Source: Candidatus Nitrosopelagicus sp.
GTDB taxonomy: Archaea > Thermoproteota > Nitrososphaeria > Nitrososphaerales > Nitrosopumilaceae
Assembly (NCBI GenBank): GCA_028345295.1
Contig: JAOMDA010000003.1
Span: 1 to 64,000 of the forward strand
DNA: 64,000 nt
Reading direction: 5' to 3'
Below are positions 1 through 8,984 of the stretch, one piece after another (positions within the stretch are counted from its first letter, which is position 1; each line of letters begins with the position of its first letter). The notes beneath the pieces were generated by a model. That model was not told the DNA's origin and made no database searches. It worked only from the letters and a program-made list of their open reading frames with translations. The position numbers were made by a program, and so were the translations under genes.

Positions 1-2
1 CT

Positions 3-69
3 GATCGTAATTAGTCAGAAACGTTGACCGCGTGTATCACGCTAAAGCGTTACTCGGCAATTGACGATC
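3..69 (+). ncRNA. candidate structured RNA or terminator stem at left edge
   Basis: A 10-bp stem with one bulged G closes this stretch (GATCGTAATT at 3-12 against AATTGACGATC at 59-69). Inside it is a second hairpin of five G/C-rich pairs (GCGTG/CACGC) with a 3-nt loop. A run of T follows at 75-80. The stretch is richer in G and C than its surroundings and has no open frame on either strand. It may be the 3' end of an RNA gene that starts outside the window, or just a terminator. The strand is inferred from the trailing T-run only. Confidence 0.3.
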
Positions 70-121
70 TTCTATTTTTTAAATATTTGTTAAGCAAGGC
101 TATACAGAAATTTAGAAAGGA

Positions 122-131
122 CTTTTATTAT
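122..131 (+). promoter_or_regulatory. probable TATA box for psmB
   Basis: An A/T-rich element (CTTTTATTAT) lies about 22-29 nt before the ATG at 151, the spacing expected for leaderless archaeal transcripts. No Shine-Dalgarno sequence is present. Confidence 0.4.
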
Positions 132-150
132 CTTCAAACCGAGAAACTTT

Positions 151-750
151 ATGTCTGCAATGTACATGCCTGGAGCGACAGCAGTTGGTATAACATATGA
201 TCAAGGTGTTGTTTTTGCTAGTGAGCGTCGTATTGCATATGGAAATTTTCTTGTTAGTAAAACTACAAAGAAAACATTTTCTATAACTTCGAAAGTTGGT
301 GCAACATGCGCAGGTCTTGTAGCTGATATGCAATTACTATCATTACAGATTTCAGCACTTGCCAAAATTAGAAAGATGGAATTAAAACGAGATGTCCCAC
401 CTAACACTATTGCAAAAATGATGTCAAATATGATGTATGAAAGAAGATTCTTTCCATTATTGACTCAAGTAATAGTTGGTGGTGTGGTTGATAAACCAAC
501 AATCTATACATTAGACCCATTAGGTTCTGTTCTTCCTGATGAGTATGCAGCAGTTGGTACTGGTGCTGAGATGGCATTAGGTGTTTTAGATCCTCAGTTT
601 AAAGAAAATATGAATGAGAAGGATGCCATTGAATTAGCAACTAAAGCTGTTCGTTCTGCTACTATGAGAGATTCATTCAGTGGTGATGGTATAGATGTTT
701 TAGTAGTTAATAAAGACGGAACACAAGAATTTACTGAAAAAGTTAACTAA
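151..750 (+). CDS. psmB: proteasome subunit beta, probably non-catalytic
   Basis: This is a 20S proteasome beta subunit of 199 aa, the usual archaeal length, with an 8-residue N-terminal extension. Aligned by the conserved V-G pair (V12-G13) with Thermoplasma beta (TTTVG), the position of the nucleophile Thr1 is Ala9, preceded by the usual Gly8. The acidic residue at mature position 17 (Glu25) and Lys33 (Lys41) are kept, as are the GDGID and RDSFSG segments. From memory, one of the two Sulfolobus beta subunits starts with a similar ATAIG motif and is not the active one. The matching alpha subunit is at 47584-48321. A second, catalytic beta gene would be expected elsewhere in the genome. Family is certain; inactivity is inferred from the motif. 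Confidence 0.93.
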   Translation: MSAMYMPGATAVGITYDQGVVFASERRIAYGNFLVSKTTKKTFSITSKVGATCAGLVADMQLLSLQISALAKIRKMELKRDVPPNTIAKMMSNMMYERRFFPLLTQVIVGGVVDKPTIYTLDPLGSVLPDEYAAVGTGAEMALGVLDPQFKENMNEKDAIELATKAVRSATMRDSFSGDGIDVLVVNKDGTQEFTEKVN

Positions 751-751
751 T

Positions 752-1222
752 TCAAATGGTTTTACTGATTTCCCAAAAATTATCTGATATATAGTGTAAG
801 TTTTTAATCACTTCGCCTTTTGTCATTTCTTCCATTTCTGAACTATTAACTAATGATTTACCAACTGCTAAAAATTTATGCTGTGATTCTTCTACAATAC
901 AAACAATATCATCTTTTGAAAATTCTGAATAATTTTTAATTCCAGGTCTCATTACATTTGCTCCATTACACATGAATTTTACTGCACCCATGTCAACTGT
1001 GACATTTGGAAATCCCTTCAATAATTCTGTATCACTCAAGAATGGAATGAATTCATCCTTTAACTGAAGAATTTTTAAATTATCTCCAATCAATATTTGT
1101 GAGTCACTATTAATGTAATGTGATTTGAGATTCTTTATTTTTGGTATCTCTTGATTCCATTTATTAGAAATTAGCTTGAGTACATCAGCCGTTTCGCTTT
1201 TTGATAGCAAGTTACTTTTCAA
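752..1222 (-). CDS. PUA-domain RNA-binding protein (DUF1947/MCT-1-like)
   Basis: The 156-aa protein has an N-terminal alpha/beta half of the archaeal DUF1947 type and a C-terminal PUA domain (about residues 77-150, with VDMGAVKFMCNGANVMRPGI followed by a conserved DDIVCIVEE strand). PUA proteins of this kind bind RNA and are linked to translation or RNA modification. The start is TTG at 1222, overlapping the TGA stop of the upstream homoserine dehydrogenase gene, so the two are translationally coupled; no early ATG is available. It lies 1 nt from the convergent psmB stop. The domain call is good; the cellular role is unknown. Confidence 0.75.
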   Translation of the reverse strand: MKSNLLSKSETADVLKLISNKWNQEIPKIKNLKSHYINSDSQILIGDNLKILQLKDEFIPFLSDTELLKGFPNVTVDMGAVKFMCNGANVMRPGIKNYSEFSKDDIVCIVEESQHKFLAVGKSLVNSSEMEEMTKGEVIKNLHYISDNFWEISKTI

Positions 1223-2229
1223 GTCTTTGAAATCTCTTTTCTAATATCTAATAAGTCTCTTAAGATAGAACTTGCAGTTTCTATACCTCCAGCACCCCTA
1301 CCAATTATGGTCTGTGTACCTGAATGCTCAGATGTAAATGAGATTGCATTTAATGTACCATCTACGCATAATGGATCATCATTTTTTATTTCTATAGGAC
1401 TAACTACTAATTTATCATTACATGATGCGATGAGTTTAACAGAACATGATTTTTTTGCCGCATCATCTATGTCTTTTGAAGTCAATTTTCTAATTCCTAT
1501 TTTTTCTATATCCTTCATTGTTACCTTTAATCCCATAATCCAATTTGCTAGAATAACTAATTTTGCAGCAGCATCAAGTCCATCCAAATCAAGTGATTCA
1601 TCTGCTTCAACATAACCTTTATTTTTTGCATCTGATAATGCATCATTAAATGAAAGTCCTTTTGCCATATTTGTTAAGATATAATTTGTTGTTCCATTAA
1701 GAATACCTTGAAACGAAATAATTCTTTCACCACGTAAACTATTTTTTGCATAATCCAGTATTGGTGTACCACCACCTACAGTACCACTAAATCTTAACAA
1801 GACTTGATTGTATGTTGCAAGTTCCATAAGAGAAGGAAACGCTAATGCAAGTGGTCCTTTGTTTACTGAAATTACATGTAATCCTTTTTTCATGGCTGTA
1901 ATTATATGACTCATTCCAGGTTCAGCATCTTTATAGTTACTAGCTGTTGTTTCAATTAGTACGTCTGCATCAAGATTATGTATCATATCCAATCCTGAAA
2001 TTATTTTTTGTGATTTATCATATGCTCTAACACTACCAAATTCTTTTTTTACATTAACTAATTTTTTCAAATCTAATCCAGAATTATCATATGCACATCC
2101 CTTACTATCAAAAACTCCAACTATTCGTGGCTTCATGCCATATTTTGAATATAGATCTGATGTTCTTGATTCAAGTAATTTTGCTAGACTTTGTGCAACA
2201 ACACCAAATCCGCAGAGTATTATTCTCAT
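1219..2229 (-). CDS. hom: homoserine dehydrogenase
   Basis: Catalyses NAD(P)H-dependent reduction of aspartate semialdehyde to homoserine in threonine/methionine synthesis. The N-terminal Rossmann fold starts with CGFGVVA (residues 6-12); SVNKGPLA at 121-128 and GILNGTTNYILT at 175-186 are family hallmarks. The signature E208-ADESLDLDGLDAAAK ends in the catalytic Lys223. At 336 aa it lacks the C-terminal ACT domain of feedback-regulated enzymes, as is usual for short archaeal forms. It overlaps the downstream PUA gene. The next pathway enzyme present, threonine synthase, is at 61229-62566. Confidence 0.95.
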   Translation of the reverse strand: MRIILCGFGVVAQSLAKLLESRTSDLYSKYGMKPRIVGVFDSKGCAYDNSGLDLKKLVNVKKEFGSVRAYDKSQKIISGLDMIHNLDADVLIETTASNYKDAEPGMSHIITAMKKGLHVISVNKGPLALAFPSLMELATYNQVLLRFSGTVGGGTPILDYAKNSLRGERIISFQGILNGTTNYILTNMAKGLSFNDALSDAKNKGYVEADESLDLDGLDAAAKLVILANWIMGLKVTMKDIEKIGIRKLTSKDIDDAAKKSCSVKLIASCNDKLVVSPIEIKNDDPLCVDGTLNAISFTSEHSGTQTIIGRGAGGIETASSILRDLLDIRKEISKT

Positions 2230-2259
2230 AATTTCGCCAGTATTGTTGTATTATTTAGT

Positions 2260-2655
2260 TTAACTTTTTTTCAAATCTAATGAAGCAGAGTTTATACAGT
2301 ATCTCTGATTTGTTGGTTGGGGACCATCATCAAAAACATGACCAAGATGTGATCCACATTGTTTACAATTAACTTCTATTCTTTCCATGCCATAGCTAGT
2401 GTCTTTTACATATTCTATATTTTCATTATCGAGTGATTTGAAAAAACTAGGCCAACCACTACCAGAATCAAATTTTGTATCAGATGAAAAAAGTTCTGCG
2501 TCACAACATAAACAATTGTACGTGCCTTTTTCTTTACAATCATTATAGATTCCAGTAAAAGGTCGTTCGGTGTCTTTTTTTCTACAGATTTTAAATTGTT
2601 CTGCAGTTAATTGTTTTTGCCAATCATCATCGGTTTTAGATATTTTGTATGTCAT
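2260..2655 (-). CDS. msrB: peptide-methionine (R)-S-oxide reductase MsrB
   Basis: Repairs methionine-R-sulfoxide in proteins. All hallmarks are visible in 131 aa: zinc-binding Cys48, Cys51, Cys97 and Cys100, GWPSF at 67-71, GHVFDDGP at 105-112 and the catalytic Cys120 in the RYCIN motif. The ATG at 2655 overlaps the TGA of the upstream ThyX-like gene (ATGA), so they form an operon. A cytoplasmic repair role in an aerobic, nitrite-producing cell is reasonable. Confidence 0.96.
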   Translation of the reverse strand: MTYKISKTDDDWQKQLTAEQFKICRKKDTERPFTGIYNDCKEKGTYNCLCCDAELFSSDTKFDSGSGWPSFFKSLDNENIEYVKDTSYGMERIEVNCKQCGSHLGHVFDDGPQPTNQRYCINSASLDLKKS

Positions 2656-4265
2656 TTTTTATTCCTTTTTTCTTCACTACGTTTTTCAGATTCAAATCTT
2701 TCTAATTCGTACTCATTTAAATCAACATATTTCATTATTTCGGATAAAATTGGATGTTTCTTTTTGATTGAATTAAACATTTTTTGTGCAACCTTTCGAT
2801 AATCAGGATGACCTTGTGGCACAGTTCTAAGTTCAATAAGATGTGTTGCCTCACGTAAATTCATATTCATAAAATATGGATAATTGTATGCAAAATTAAC
2901 TACATACTGTCCTTGTACTGGATTTTTTTTCCTAAGTAAATCAAAAATATTTTTTGTTGAATTCATACAATCATTGAAGTCTTTCTGTATTCCTAATTCT
3001 ACAATTTCATCTGGAGTATCAAAACCATTGTCTGTTGTCAATAATTGTCTTTCTAACGTTAATGCTCTGTGCCTATGAAAGTCTCTAAACATTCCATAGT
3101 TTGTAACTAGATCAAATGTATAATTTACCATTTCAAATGCACGTGGAGGTCTATGTCTTCTATTTTTTCGAATTGAAGCTAAATCATTAATAATTTTTCT
3201 TTTTTCCCTTGAACTAATTTTTTTGACATTTTTCTGTATTTCTGCAAATGATATACTTGGTGACTGTTCATAGATTAGTCCTGTAATTATGCTGTTTATG
3301 GAATTTGACTCAGTTTCACATTCAACTAATTTCACCTTGTTTCCACGCCTAGGTATCCCAATTGCATGCTTTTTACTTAATTTCTGAGAAATTTCCCTAA
3401 TGTTTACAAGGTATAATTGAAGAGCTTTCCCATATCTATCATTAGCTCTTCTAACAAATGACTTGACAGTTTTGTCTAATTCACGCTTGATTTGTGATGC
3501 AAGGTTTCGTTCTTCGTTTAGTTCTGAGCTATAAAGTATTGTAAGAAGATACTCAAATGCTCTACCATTCCCAGTAATTCCAACATTTGTTAATGTTGAT
3601 GCAGGTAGCAAGCTTCTTAGTGCATCAAGTGCTTTAGCTTTTGTTGCAGCATTGTATATTCTACCTGCTGATTTTATTTTATCTTGATCGGTTAGTTGAG
3701 AATATTTTTTTTCTTTTCCCGATTTATCTCTAAATGTATAATTATCAATTGAATCTTTCTCACGGATTAGTTTCAGCATTGGTTGAATATTTTTTGTATA
3801 AACTTCAAAATCTAAATTGCAAGCATCTAAGTATTTATCAGCATGCCTTGATTCCATTATTGTAGGTTCACGATAAAATTTGTATTTACCATTAATTTTT
3901 TTATCCCATGATACATACCTTGAGGATTTTTCTAAGTATGAAAAACCAATTCTTCTATCTTCAATTTTTTTTACTGCAATATTTGAAATGCCTTCAATTG
4001 CAATTTGTGCACTACCTAATTCAGCAACTGAATCATCGCCATATTCTAGTAAAACTCTTGTATAGAATTCCTCACCTCTGTTTTTATTTTTGAGAAATTC
4101 ATCAAGAAAAACCCTTCTCATGTCTTTATCAGTTCTACTATACCTTGACATCAATGCACCGCGGTCAACTTGTTTTGGCGTAGTAATTGCAAAAACAGAA
4201 TTTTCAGTATTGGAAAAGTGTTTGATTAATTTTTTCTTTTCATTTTTGGAAAACTTTGACAACAC
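2652..4265 (-). CDS. tandem-duplicated ThyX-like protein (flavin-dependent thymidylate synthase family)
   Basis: At 537 aa this is about twice the length of ordinary ThyX. The C-terminal half carries a ThyX-type motif, [12 protein letters not shown] (RHR at 398-400), plus an [10 protein letters not shown] segment. The N-terminal half repeats the fold with a degenerate counterpart, SYLEKSSRY at 109-117. Canonical ThyX methylates dUMP using FAD and methylene-tetrahydrofolate. Whether this long form makes dTMP cannot be told from sequence, since the RHR-x7-S signature is altered (no Ser at the expected place). The start is GTG at 4265. It is co-transcribed with msrB by a 4-nt overlap. Confidence 0.8.
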   Translation of the reverse strand: MLSKFSKNEKKKLIKHFSNTENSVFAITTPKQVDRGALMSRYSRTDKDMRRVFLDEFLKNKNRGEEFYTRVLLEYGDDSVAELGSAQIAIEGISNIAVKKIEDRRIGFSYLEKSSRYVSWDKKINGKYKFYREPTIMESRHADKYLDACNLDFEVYTKNIQPMLKLIREKDSIDNYTFRDKSGKEKKYSQLTDQDKIKSAGRIYNAATKAKALDALRSLLPASTLTNVGITGNGRAFEYLLTILYSSELNEERNLASQIKRELDKTVKSFVRRANDRYGKALQLYLVNIREISQKLSKKHAIGIPRRGNKVKLVECETESNSINSIITGLIYEQSPSISFAEIQKNVKKISSREKRKIINDLASIRKNRRHRPPRAFEMVNYTFDLVTNYGMFRDFHRHRALTLERQLLTTDNGFDTPDEIVELGIQKDFNDCMNSTKNIFDLLRKKNPVQGQYVVNFAYNYPYFMNMNLREATHLIELRTVPQGHPDYRKVAQKMFNSIKKKHPILSEIMKYVDLNEYELERFESEKRSEEKRNKK

Positions 4266-4293
4266 ATTCCAAGTCTTCTAATCGGTATTAATC

Positions 4294-4605
4294 TTATTCT
4301 CTTTTGATTTGAATTAGATCGGGTGATTTTTTTGGGAGTTCAGTACTTGTTTGCTGTCCTTTTGTTTGCCAGCGTGTTAACACTTCTTTGAATGCGTTAT
4401 CCATTTCTGGATCTTCAGTGTACATCAATGTAGTAATCCATCTACCTTTAGGCCCATCCTTGTTTCCCACTGGTCCTCCAAGAGATTTCATCCAAAACTT
4501 ACTTGGTAGCATTTTCATTGCATCGTTATCAGGATCATTTTTTAGTTTTGTCCAGTATTCTGAAAGAAATGCAAGTATTTCTCCAACTTCATCTTTTTCT
4601 ATCAA
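4294..4605 (-). CDS. hypothetical protein, 103 aa
   Basis: I do not recognise this gene. It encodes a small soluble protein with a central FWMKSLGGPVGNKDGPKGRW segment and a polar tail. Only a TTG start (4605) fits the frame. It lies 28 nt upstream of the ThyX-like gene on the same strand and may belong to that transcript. Coding is supported by an uninterrupted frame and ordinary codon use. Confidence 0.6.
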   Translation of the reverse strand: MIEKDEVGEILAFLSEYWTKLKNDPDNDAMKMLPSKFWMKSLGGPVGNKDGPKGRWITTLMYTEDPEMDNAFKEVLTRWQTKGQQTSTELPKKSPDLIQIKRE

Positions 4606-4705
4606 TATGTTCTATCATTTTTTAATTAATTTTAAAACCTTGTGCCTGACATGATAATTTTGTTAATTTCTTTCTACTAAAAATTCTAAGCTTGTTAACA
4701 CTTTG

Positions 4706-4717
4706 TTGGTTATATGA
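4706..4717 (+). promoter_or_regulatory. probable TATA box for cdvA
   Basis: The element GTTATATGA lies about 20-28 nt before the ATG at 4736, consistent with a leaderless transcript. The gene stands alone behind it. Confidence 0.4.
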
Positions 4718-4735
4718 AACTAGGAACTAATCGAC

Positions 4736-5566
4736 ATGAGTGATAACGAGGCTGTGATCATTGGAAAACCTGTAAAAGATATGTATGGCGCTTCAATGGG
4801 TAAAATCTTAGGCACTACTACAGATATTGACGGTTCAACTCAAACAGTTGGCATCAATTGTGGTTCAGGATGTCTAAAACAAGTACCATATTCTCAACTC
4901 GTAATTCAACCAGAAGTAGTAATTTTCATACCAAAATGGCGATTGGACTCACAACGTCTACTCCGAGAAAAGGAGCTTACTGTCCGACGTCTTTCTGCGT
5001 TAATGGAAATTGTCTCTGACAACGATAAAATGAAATCTGATGCAGAATTAATTCATGAGAAATACAAGAGCAAATTAAACTCGCTCAAGGAAACTGAATC
5101 TGAAATAAAGTCTGAATTAGAAGAAAGAGTCGTTGAAATCGATGCAGACATTAAATCTGTAAAAGTTATGCTATTTGATGCAAAAGTTCAAAGTAAGAGT
5201 AATGAGATTTCTCAGGAGACATTCGATTTAGTTAAAAAAGAAACTGACGAAATGCTTCAACATATGAAACACGAGAAAAGTGAGATTGCAAAAGTCAAAT
5301 CCAGACTATCTAATCTCTCTCTTGAGGGCATGATTCCTACAGAACCTGAATCTCACCATATACAGGATTCTGCTGTTTCATATTTATCTGAAAATAAAAA
5401 TCCGGAACTAGAACAAACACGTTTACCAGAACCACCACATGAAGCACAACCAGAAAACAATAAACCAGAATCACCAATGGTCATTCCACCAGAAACTCAA
5501 AAGAATGAATCAAAATCATCATCTGAATCAGAACCAGAATGGCTAAAGCGCATGCATTCTAAATAA
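4736..5566 (+). CDS. cdvA: cell division protein CdvA
   Basis: CdvA is the archaeal membrane-associated scaffold that recruits ESCRT-III-like CdvB to mid-cell. The 276-aa protein has the family layout: an N-terminal PRC-barrel-like domain (about 5-75, with GKPVKDMYGASMGKILG), a long charged coiled coil (about 80-200), a Pro/Glu/Ser-rich linker (about 205-262) and a short conserved C-terminal tail PEWLKRM (267-273), the likely CdvB-binding peptide. It is monocistronic, with its own TATA box and a downstream T-run. A CdvB homologue is at 48891-49547, not adjacent. The call rests on similarity to remembered Sulfolobus CdvA and on domain order. Confidence 0.9.
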   Translation: MSDNEAVIIGKPVKDMYGASMGKILGTTTDIDGSTQTVGINCGSGCLKQVPYSQLVIQPEVVIFIPKWRLDSQRLLREKELTVRRLSALMEIVSDNDKMKSDAELIHEKYKSKLNSLKETESEIKSELEERVVEIDADIKSVKVMLFDAKVQSKSNEISQETFDLVKKETDEMLQHMKHEKSEIAKVKSRLSNLSLEGMIPTEPESHHIQDSAVSYLSENKNPELEQTRLPEPPHEAQPENNKPESPMVIPPETQKNESKSSSESEPEWLKRMHSK

Positions 5567-5582
5567 TTAATAATATTTTTTT
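5567..5582 (+). terminator. T-run terminator after cdvA
   Basis: Directly after the cdvA stop is an A/T stretch ending in seven or eight T residues (5575-5582), typical of archaeal factor-independent termination. No stem is needed or seen. Confidence 0.35.
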
Positions 5583-5616
5583 AACATTTACTAATTACTT
5601 TTTTCTAACAGACATC

Positions 5617-7539
5617 ATGGAATCTGATGAATTTGAAATAAATTTAGGTAACTCAAACCCAAATATTCGAAAGTCATCTAATGAAGATTTTGTTACATTT
5701 TGGGAAAACCAGGCAAATTCCCTGAGTTGGTTTAAGCATTGGGATAATACATTAAATTGGAATCCACCATTTGCCAAATGGTTTGAGGGTGGATTACTTA
5801 ATGCATCATATAATACACTTGATATCCACCAGAAGGATAAATCTAGTAAAATTGCAATATTTTGGGAAGGAGAAGATGCAAGTCAGAGAACACTATCATA
5901 TTTACAGTTATTCACTGAGGTGAAAAAATTTGCCAACGTTCTCAAATCACTCGGAATCAAAAAAGGTGATAGGGTGACAATCTATTTGCCCATGATACCA
6001 GAGATTATTATCTCGATGTTAGGATGTGCACGAATTGGTGCTATTCATACAGTAGTATTTTCTGGTTTCAGCTCTACTTCATTAAAGGACAGAATTGAAG
6101 ATTCCAGATCAAAAATTGTCATTACATCTGATGGTGGGTTTCGTAAAGGTAAAATTATCAAGTTAAAGGATATAGTAGACGAAGCTGTTTCAGATGTAAG
6201 TTCTGTTGAGCATGTAATTGTTTTTGAAAGAGTCAAAAATGGAATTACATTAAATGAAAAAGATCATTTATGGTCAGAGTTGATGGAAGATGTATCAGAT
6301 AATTGTGATGTAGAGCAATTAGAAAGCACTCATCCGCTCTACATACTTTATACATCTGGGACTACTGGAAAACCAAAAGGTGTTTTACATGGAACTGGTG
6401 GGTATCTTACACATTTACATTCAACATACAAATGGGCATTTGATATTAAAGACACTGATGTTTATTTTTGTACAGCTGATATTGGTTGGGTAACTGGACA
6501 TAGTTATGTAGCATATGGTCCATTATTACATGGTGCTACACAAGTAATGTATGAAGGCGCACCAGACTTTCCTGACATATCTAGAATGTGGAAAATAATT
6601 CAAAAATATAAAATTACAATATTTTACACAACACCAACAGCATTACGTATGTTTATGAAATTTGGTGATAAAATACCAAACTCATTTAATTTATCAACAT
6701 TGAGACTACTTGGGACTGTAGGTGAACCAATAAATCCCGAAGTTTGGAAATGGTATTTCAATATAATCGGGAAAAAAAATTGTCCTATAATTGATACATG
6801 GTGGCAAACAGAAACTGGTGGAATGATGATTACATCATTGCCTGGAATAGAATCAAATGTTTTAAAACCTGGCTCAGCGACAAAACCAATTCCAGGAGTA
6901 AGCATAAGTGTTGTTAATGAAGATGGAGAAGAAGTAGACTCAAACACAAAGGGTTCACTAGTGATAAGAAATCCATGGCCTGGTATGTTAATGACATTGT
7001 GGGGAGATGATGAAAAATACAAAAATGTTTACTGGTCAAAATTTGAAAACATGTACTATTCAGGTGATTATGCAATACGTGATTCTGATGGATACTTTTG
7101 GTTATTAGGAAGATCTGACGATGTGTTAAAAGTTGCAGGGCATAGAATTGGAACAGCAGAGCTTGAAAGTAGTTTGGTTTCTAATGATAATGTTGCTGAA
7201 TCTGCGGTATGTGGAATTCCTGATGAGATTAAGGGTGAATCAATTATTGCATTTGTTGTTTTAAAAGAGGGTGCTGAACTTTCTGACGAAAAACTAAATG
7301 ACACCTTAAAAGACACTGTAAGAAATAGTATTGGTGCAATTGCTATCCCAAAGGAATTTTATTTTGTATCAAAACTTCCAAAAACTCGTAGTGGGAAGAT
7401 TATGCGTAGATTACTTAAGGCAATTGCAAACAAGGAAAAAATTGGTGATGTGAGTACATTAGAAGATGATGCTGCAGTAACTGAAGTTCAATCTGCCTTT
7501 GAAGAACTACAAAAATCGGTAAATAATTCAGATCGCTGA
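5617..7539 (+). CDS. acs: AMP-forming acetyl-CoA synthetase family acyl-CoA ligase
   Basis: Activates acetate or a related short-chain acid to its CoA thioester with ATP going to AMP and PPi. At 640 aa it matches the length of Acs. Visible motifs are the N-terminal ACS segment (FWENQANSLSWFKHWD), the P-loop YTSGTTGKPKG, DTWWQTETGG, YYSGDYAIRDSDGYFWLLGRSDD and the C-terminal acetylatable lysine motif TRSGKIMRRLL. In this lineage the CO2-fixation cycle is thought to use ADP-forming CoA ligases, so this enzyme may serve acetate or propionate/hydroxypropionate activation. The substrate cannot be fixed from sequence alone. The ATG at 5617 follows an A/T-rich promoter. Confidence 0.92.
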   Translation: MESDEFEINLGNSNPNIRKSSNEDFVTFWENQANSLSWFKHWDNTLNWNPPFAKWFEGGLLNASYNTLDIHQKDKSSKIAIFWEGEDASQRTLSYLQLFTEVKKFANVLKSLGIKKGDRVTIYLPMIPEIIISMLGCARIGAIHTVVFSGFSSTSLKDRIEDSRSKIVITSDGGFRKGKIIKLKDIVDEAVSDVSSVEHVIVFERVKNGITLNEKDHLWSELMEDVSDNCDVEQLESTHPLYILYTSGTTGKPKGVLHGTGGYLTHLHSTYKWAFDIKDTDVYFCTADIGWVTGHSYVAYGPLLHGATQVMYEGAPDFPDISRMWKIIQKYKITIFYTTPTALRMFMKFGDKIPNSFNLSTLRLLGTVGEPINPEVWKWYFNIIGKKNCPIIDTWWQTETGGMMITSLPGIESNVLKPGSATKPIPGVSISVVNEDGEEVDSNTKGSLVIRNPWPGMLMTLWGDDEKYKNVYWSKFENMYYSGDYAIRDSDGYFWLLGRSDDVLKVAGHRIGTAELESSLVSNDNVAESAVCGIPDEIKGESIIAFVVLKEGAELSDEKLNDTLKDTVRNSIGAIAIPKEFYFVSKLPKTRSGKIMRRLLKAIANKEKIGDVSTLEDDAAVTEVQSAFEELQKSVNNSDR

Positions 7540-7570
7540 GCTTTTTTACTATAAATTGGTAATGATACAT

Positions 7571-7717
7571 ATGAATGACCCACTCTGCAATTTATGCTCA
7601 AGAAAACTATCAGAGCACACATATCAGGAATCACTTGACTGTGCAATAAAACTAATCAAAGATGGGAGAAAAAAACTTGGGATGAGTCAACACAAGTTAA
7701 GACAATCCATGTCATAA
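7571..7717 (+). CDS. CxxC microprotein, 48 aa
   Basis: A short frame with a CNLC motif near the N-terminus and a third Cys at residue 24, then a basic helix (KLIKDGRKKLGMSQHKLRQS). The in-frame ATG at 7562 would add three residues. It lies just after the acyl-CoA ligase and ahead of a second Cys-rich microprotein. Function is unknown. It may be a metal-binding regulator fragment, because the tail resembles a helix of an HTH. Coding status is inferred from motif and spacing. Confidence 0.45.
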   Translation: MNDPLCNLCSRKLSEHTYQESLDCAIKLIKDGRKKLGMSQHKLRQSMS

Positions 7718-7758
7718 ATCATCACTATACTATTATCTCTCAAAATTCTGATTGGTTT

Positions 7759-7881
7759 ATGCCGTATGGTTATGATAAAACTAGAACAGAACGACGATGT
7801 AAAAATTGTCAAAAACTATTGTATGTTTTTGAAGTAGGGAAACTTTGTATTGAATGTTCTAGGAAAGAGCCAAAAAAATAG
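7759..7881 (+). CDS. zinc-ribbon microprotein, 40 aa
   Basis: A 40-residue basic protein with two CxxC pairs (CKNC at 14-17 and CIEC at 30-33), forming a minimal zinc ribbon. It ends 1 nt before the convergent fen gene. Proteins of this size and pattern are common in thaumarchaea, but no function can be given. The two correctly spaced CxxC pairs are the evidence for coding. Confidence 0.55.
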   Translation: MPYGYDKTRTERRCKNCQKLLYVFEVGKLCIECSRKEPKK

Positions 7882-7882
7882 A

Positions 7883-8905
7883 CTAAAACCATTTTTCTAG
7901 AGTTTGGCTTTTTTTCTCTAGATTCTTTTTTAGTCTGTTTAGTGACGAGTCTATTCTATCGCGTGAAAAACTTCTTTCGGTAGATAAATAGTTTGTAATA
8001 CCATCATAATCAATTTTACCAAACTCAATTTTATCAACTTTGGCAGTTTCAGGTTCTAGAAAGATCTTGCGCACTGCATTAAAATCAATTTGTTCTAATT
8101 GCTCTTGAATTTGGGTAACATTTTCTAACTTTCCATTTTCTTTTATCATTTTAATTGCAGTTTTAGGACCAATTCTTTCAAATCCATCTGGATTAAAATC
8201 AGTCCCAATCAAAATTCCAACATCAATAAGCTGTTCTCGTGTAATACCAAGATTGTCTAGATTTTTTTGGTAGTTAATAATTTCTGGTTCAATATCGACA
8301 TACGTATTTCTGTTAGGAAGTTTTCTCCTTCCACTATTTGTAAAATTTCTAACCAAATTTTTTGCTCCAAACAATATTGAATCAAAGTCTTGACTTGCCG
8401 CAACATCAGCCATTCCATTTTTGGTTAGAAGTGCAGCTGTTGCCTCACCTTCAGACGGTGCTTGAATATGTGGAATTCCAAATAAATCTAAAAGATGTTT
8501 TGAATCATCAACCATTCCATCTCTCATTGACGTTGTTTGTTGTGCATATTTTCTGGCATCCTCCATTTTTCCTTCAGACAATGCTCTTTCATATTTTACA
8601 GTGGCATCTTTTTTGATTCTTTTTCTGTGTTCAATTTCTGCTGATTTTAGTGATGGTGGTTTTCCATCAAAAACATAAACTGGTTTTATCCCTAATGACA
8701 AAAAATTGATGTTTCTATAAAATAACCCTGTCATATGACTAGTAACTCTACCCTGTGAATCTGTCAATTGCATTCCGTCTTGACCACGAATTATTGCTAG
8801 AAATTGATAAATTGCATTATAAGCGTCAATTGCTACAATTTTGTTTGTGAACGACTCGAGTTTTGTTTTCTCACGAATTAGTAGTGGTTTTAGGTCTAAT
8901 CCCAT
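7883..8905 (-). CDS. fen: flap endonuclease 1 (FEN-1/XPG family)
   Basis: Cleaves 5' flaps during Okazaki fragment maturation and excision repair. The 340-aa protein has the XPG N and I regions: MGLDLKPLL at the N-terminus, catalytic Asp27 and Asp80 (VYVFDGKPP), the acidic cluster in [12 protein letters not shown] and the [10 protein letters not shown] segment, followed by an H3TH DNA-binding motif near [16 protein letters not shown]. The last seven residues (QTLEKWF) form a PCNA-interacting PIP box. It starts at the ATG at 8905 and is convergent with the zinc-ribbon microprotein. Confidence 0.96.
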   Translation of the reverse strand: MGLDLKPLLIREKTKLESFTNKIVAIDAYNAIYQFLAIIRGQDGMQLTDSQGRVTSHMTGLFYRNINFLSLGIKPVYVFDGKPPSLKSAEIEHRKRIKKDATVKYERALSEGKMEDARKYAQQTTSMRDGMVDDSKHLLDLFGIPHIQAPSEGEATAALLTKNGMADVAASQDFDSILFGAKNLVRNFTNSGRRKLPNRNTYVDIEPEIINYQKNLDNLGITREQLIDVGILIGTDFNPDGFERIGPKTAIKMIKENGKLENVTQIQEQLEQIDFNAVRKIFLEPETAKVDKIEFGKIDYDGITNYLSTERSFSRDRIDSSLNRLKKNLEKKSQTLEKWF

Positions 8906-8984
8906 GTTATAATATAATATTCCCGGTTTTTGTGTTTACTGTTTTAATCGATTCACTATTTTAGGGCTAATTACAAAATATTTC

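Noticed and set aside
6624-7022. A 132-codon minus-strand frame inside the acyl-CoA ligase gene
   Set aside because: Antisense to conserved ligase motifs and without recognisable domains.
8362-8616. An 84-codon plus-strand frame inside fen
   Set aside because: It is the antisense shadow of the strongly supported FEN-1 gene, rich in His/Gln/Leu from reversed codons.
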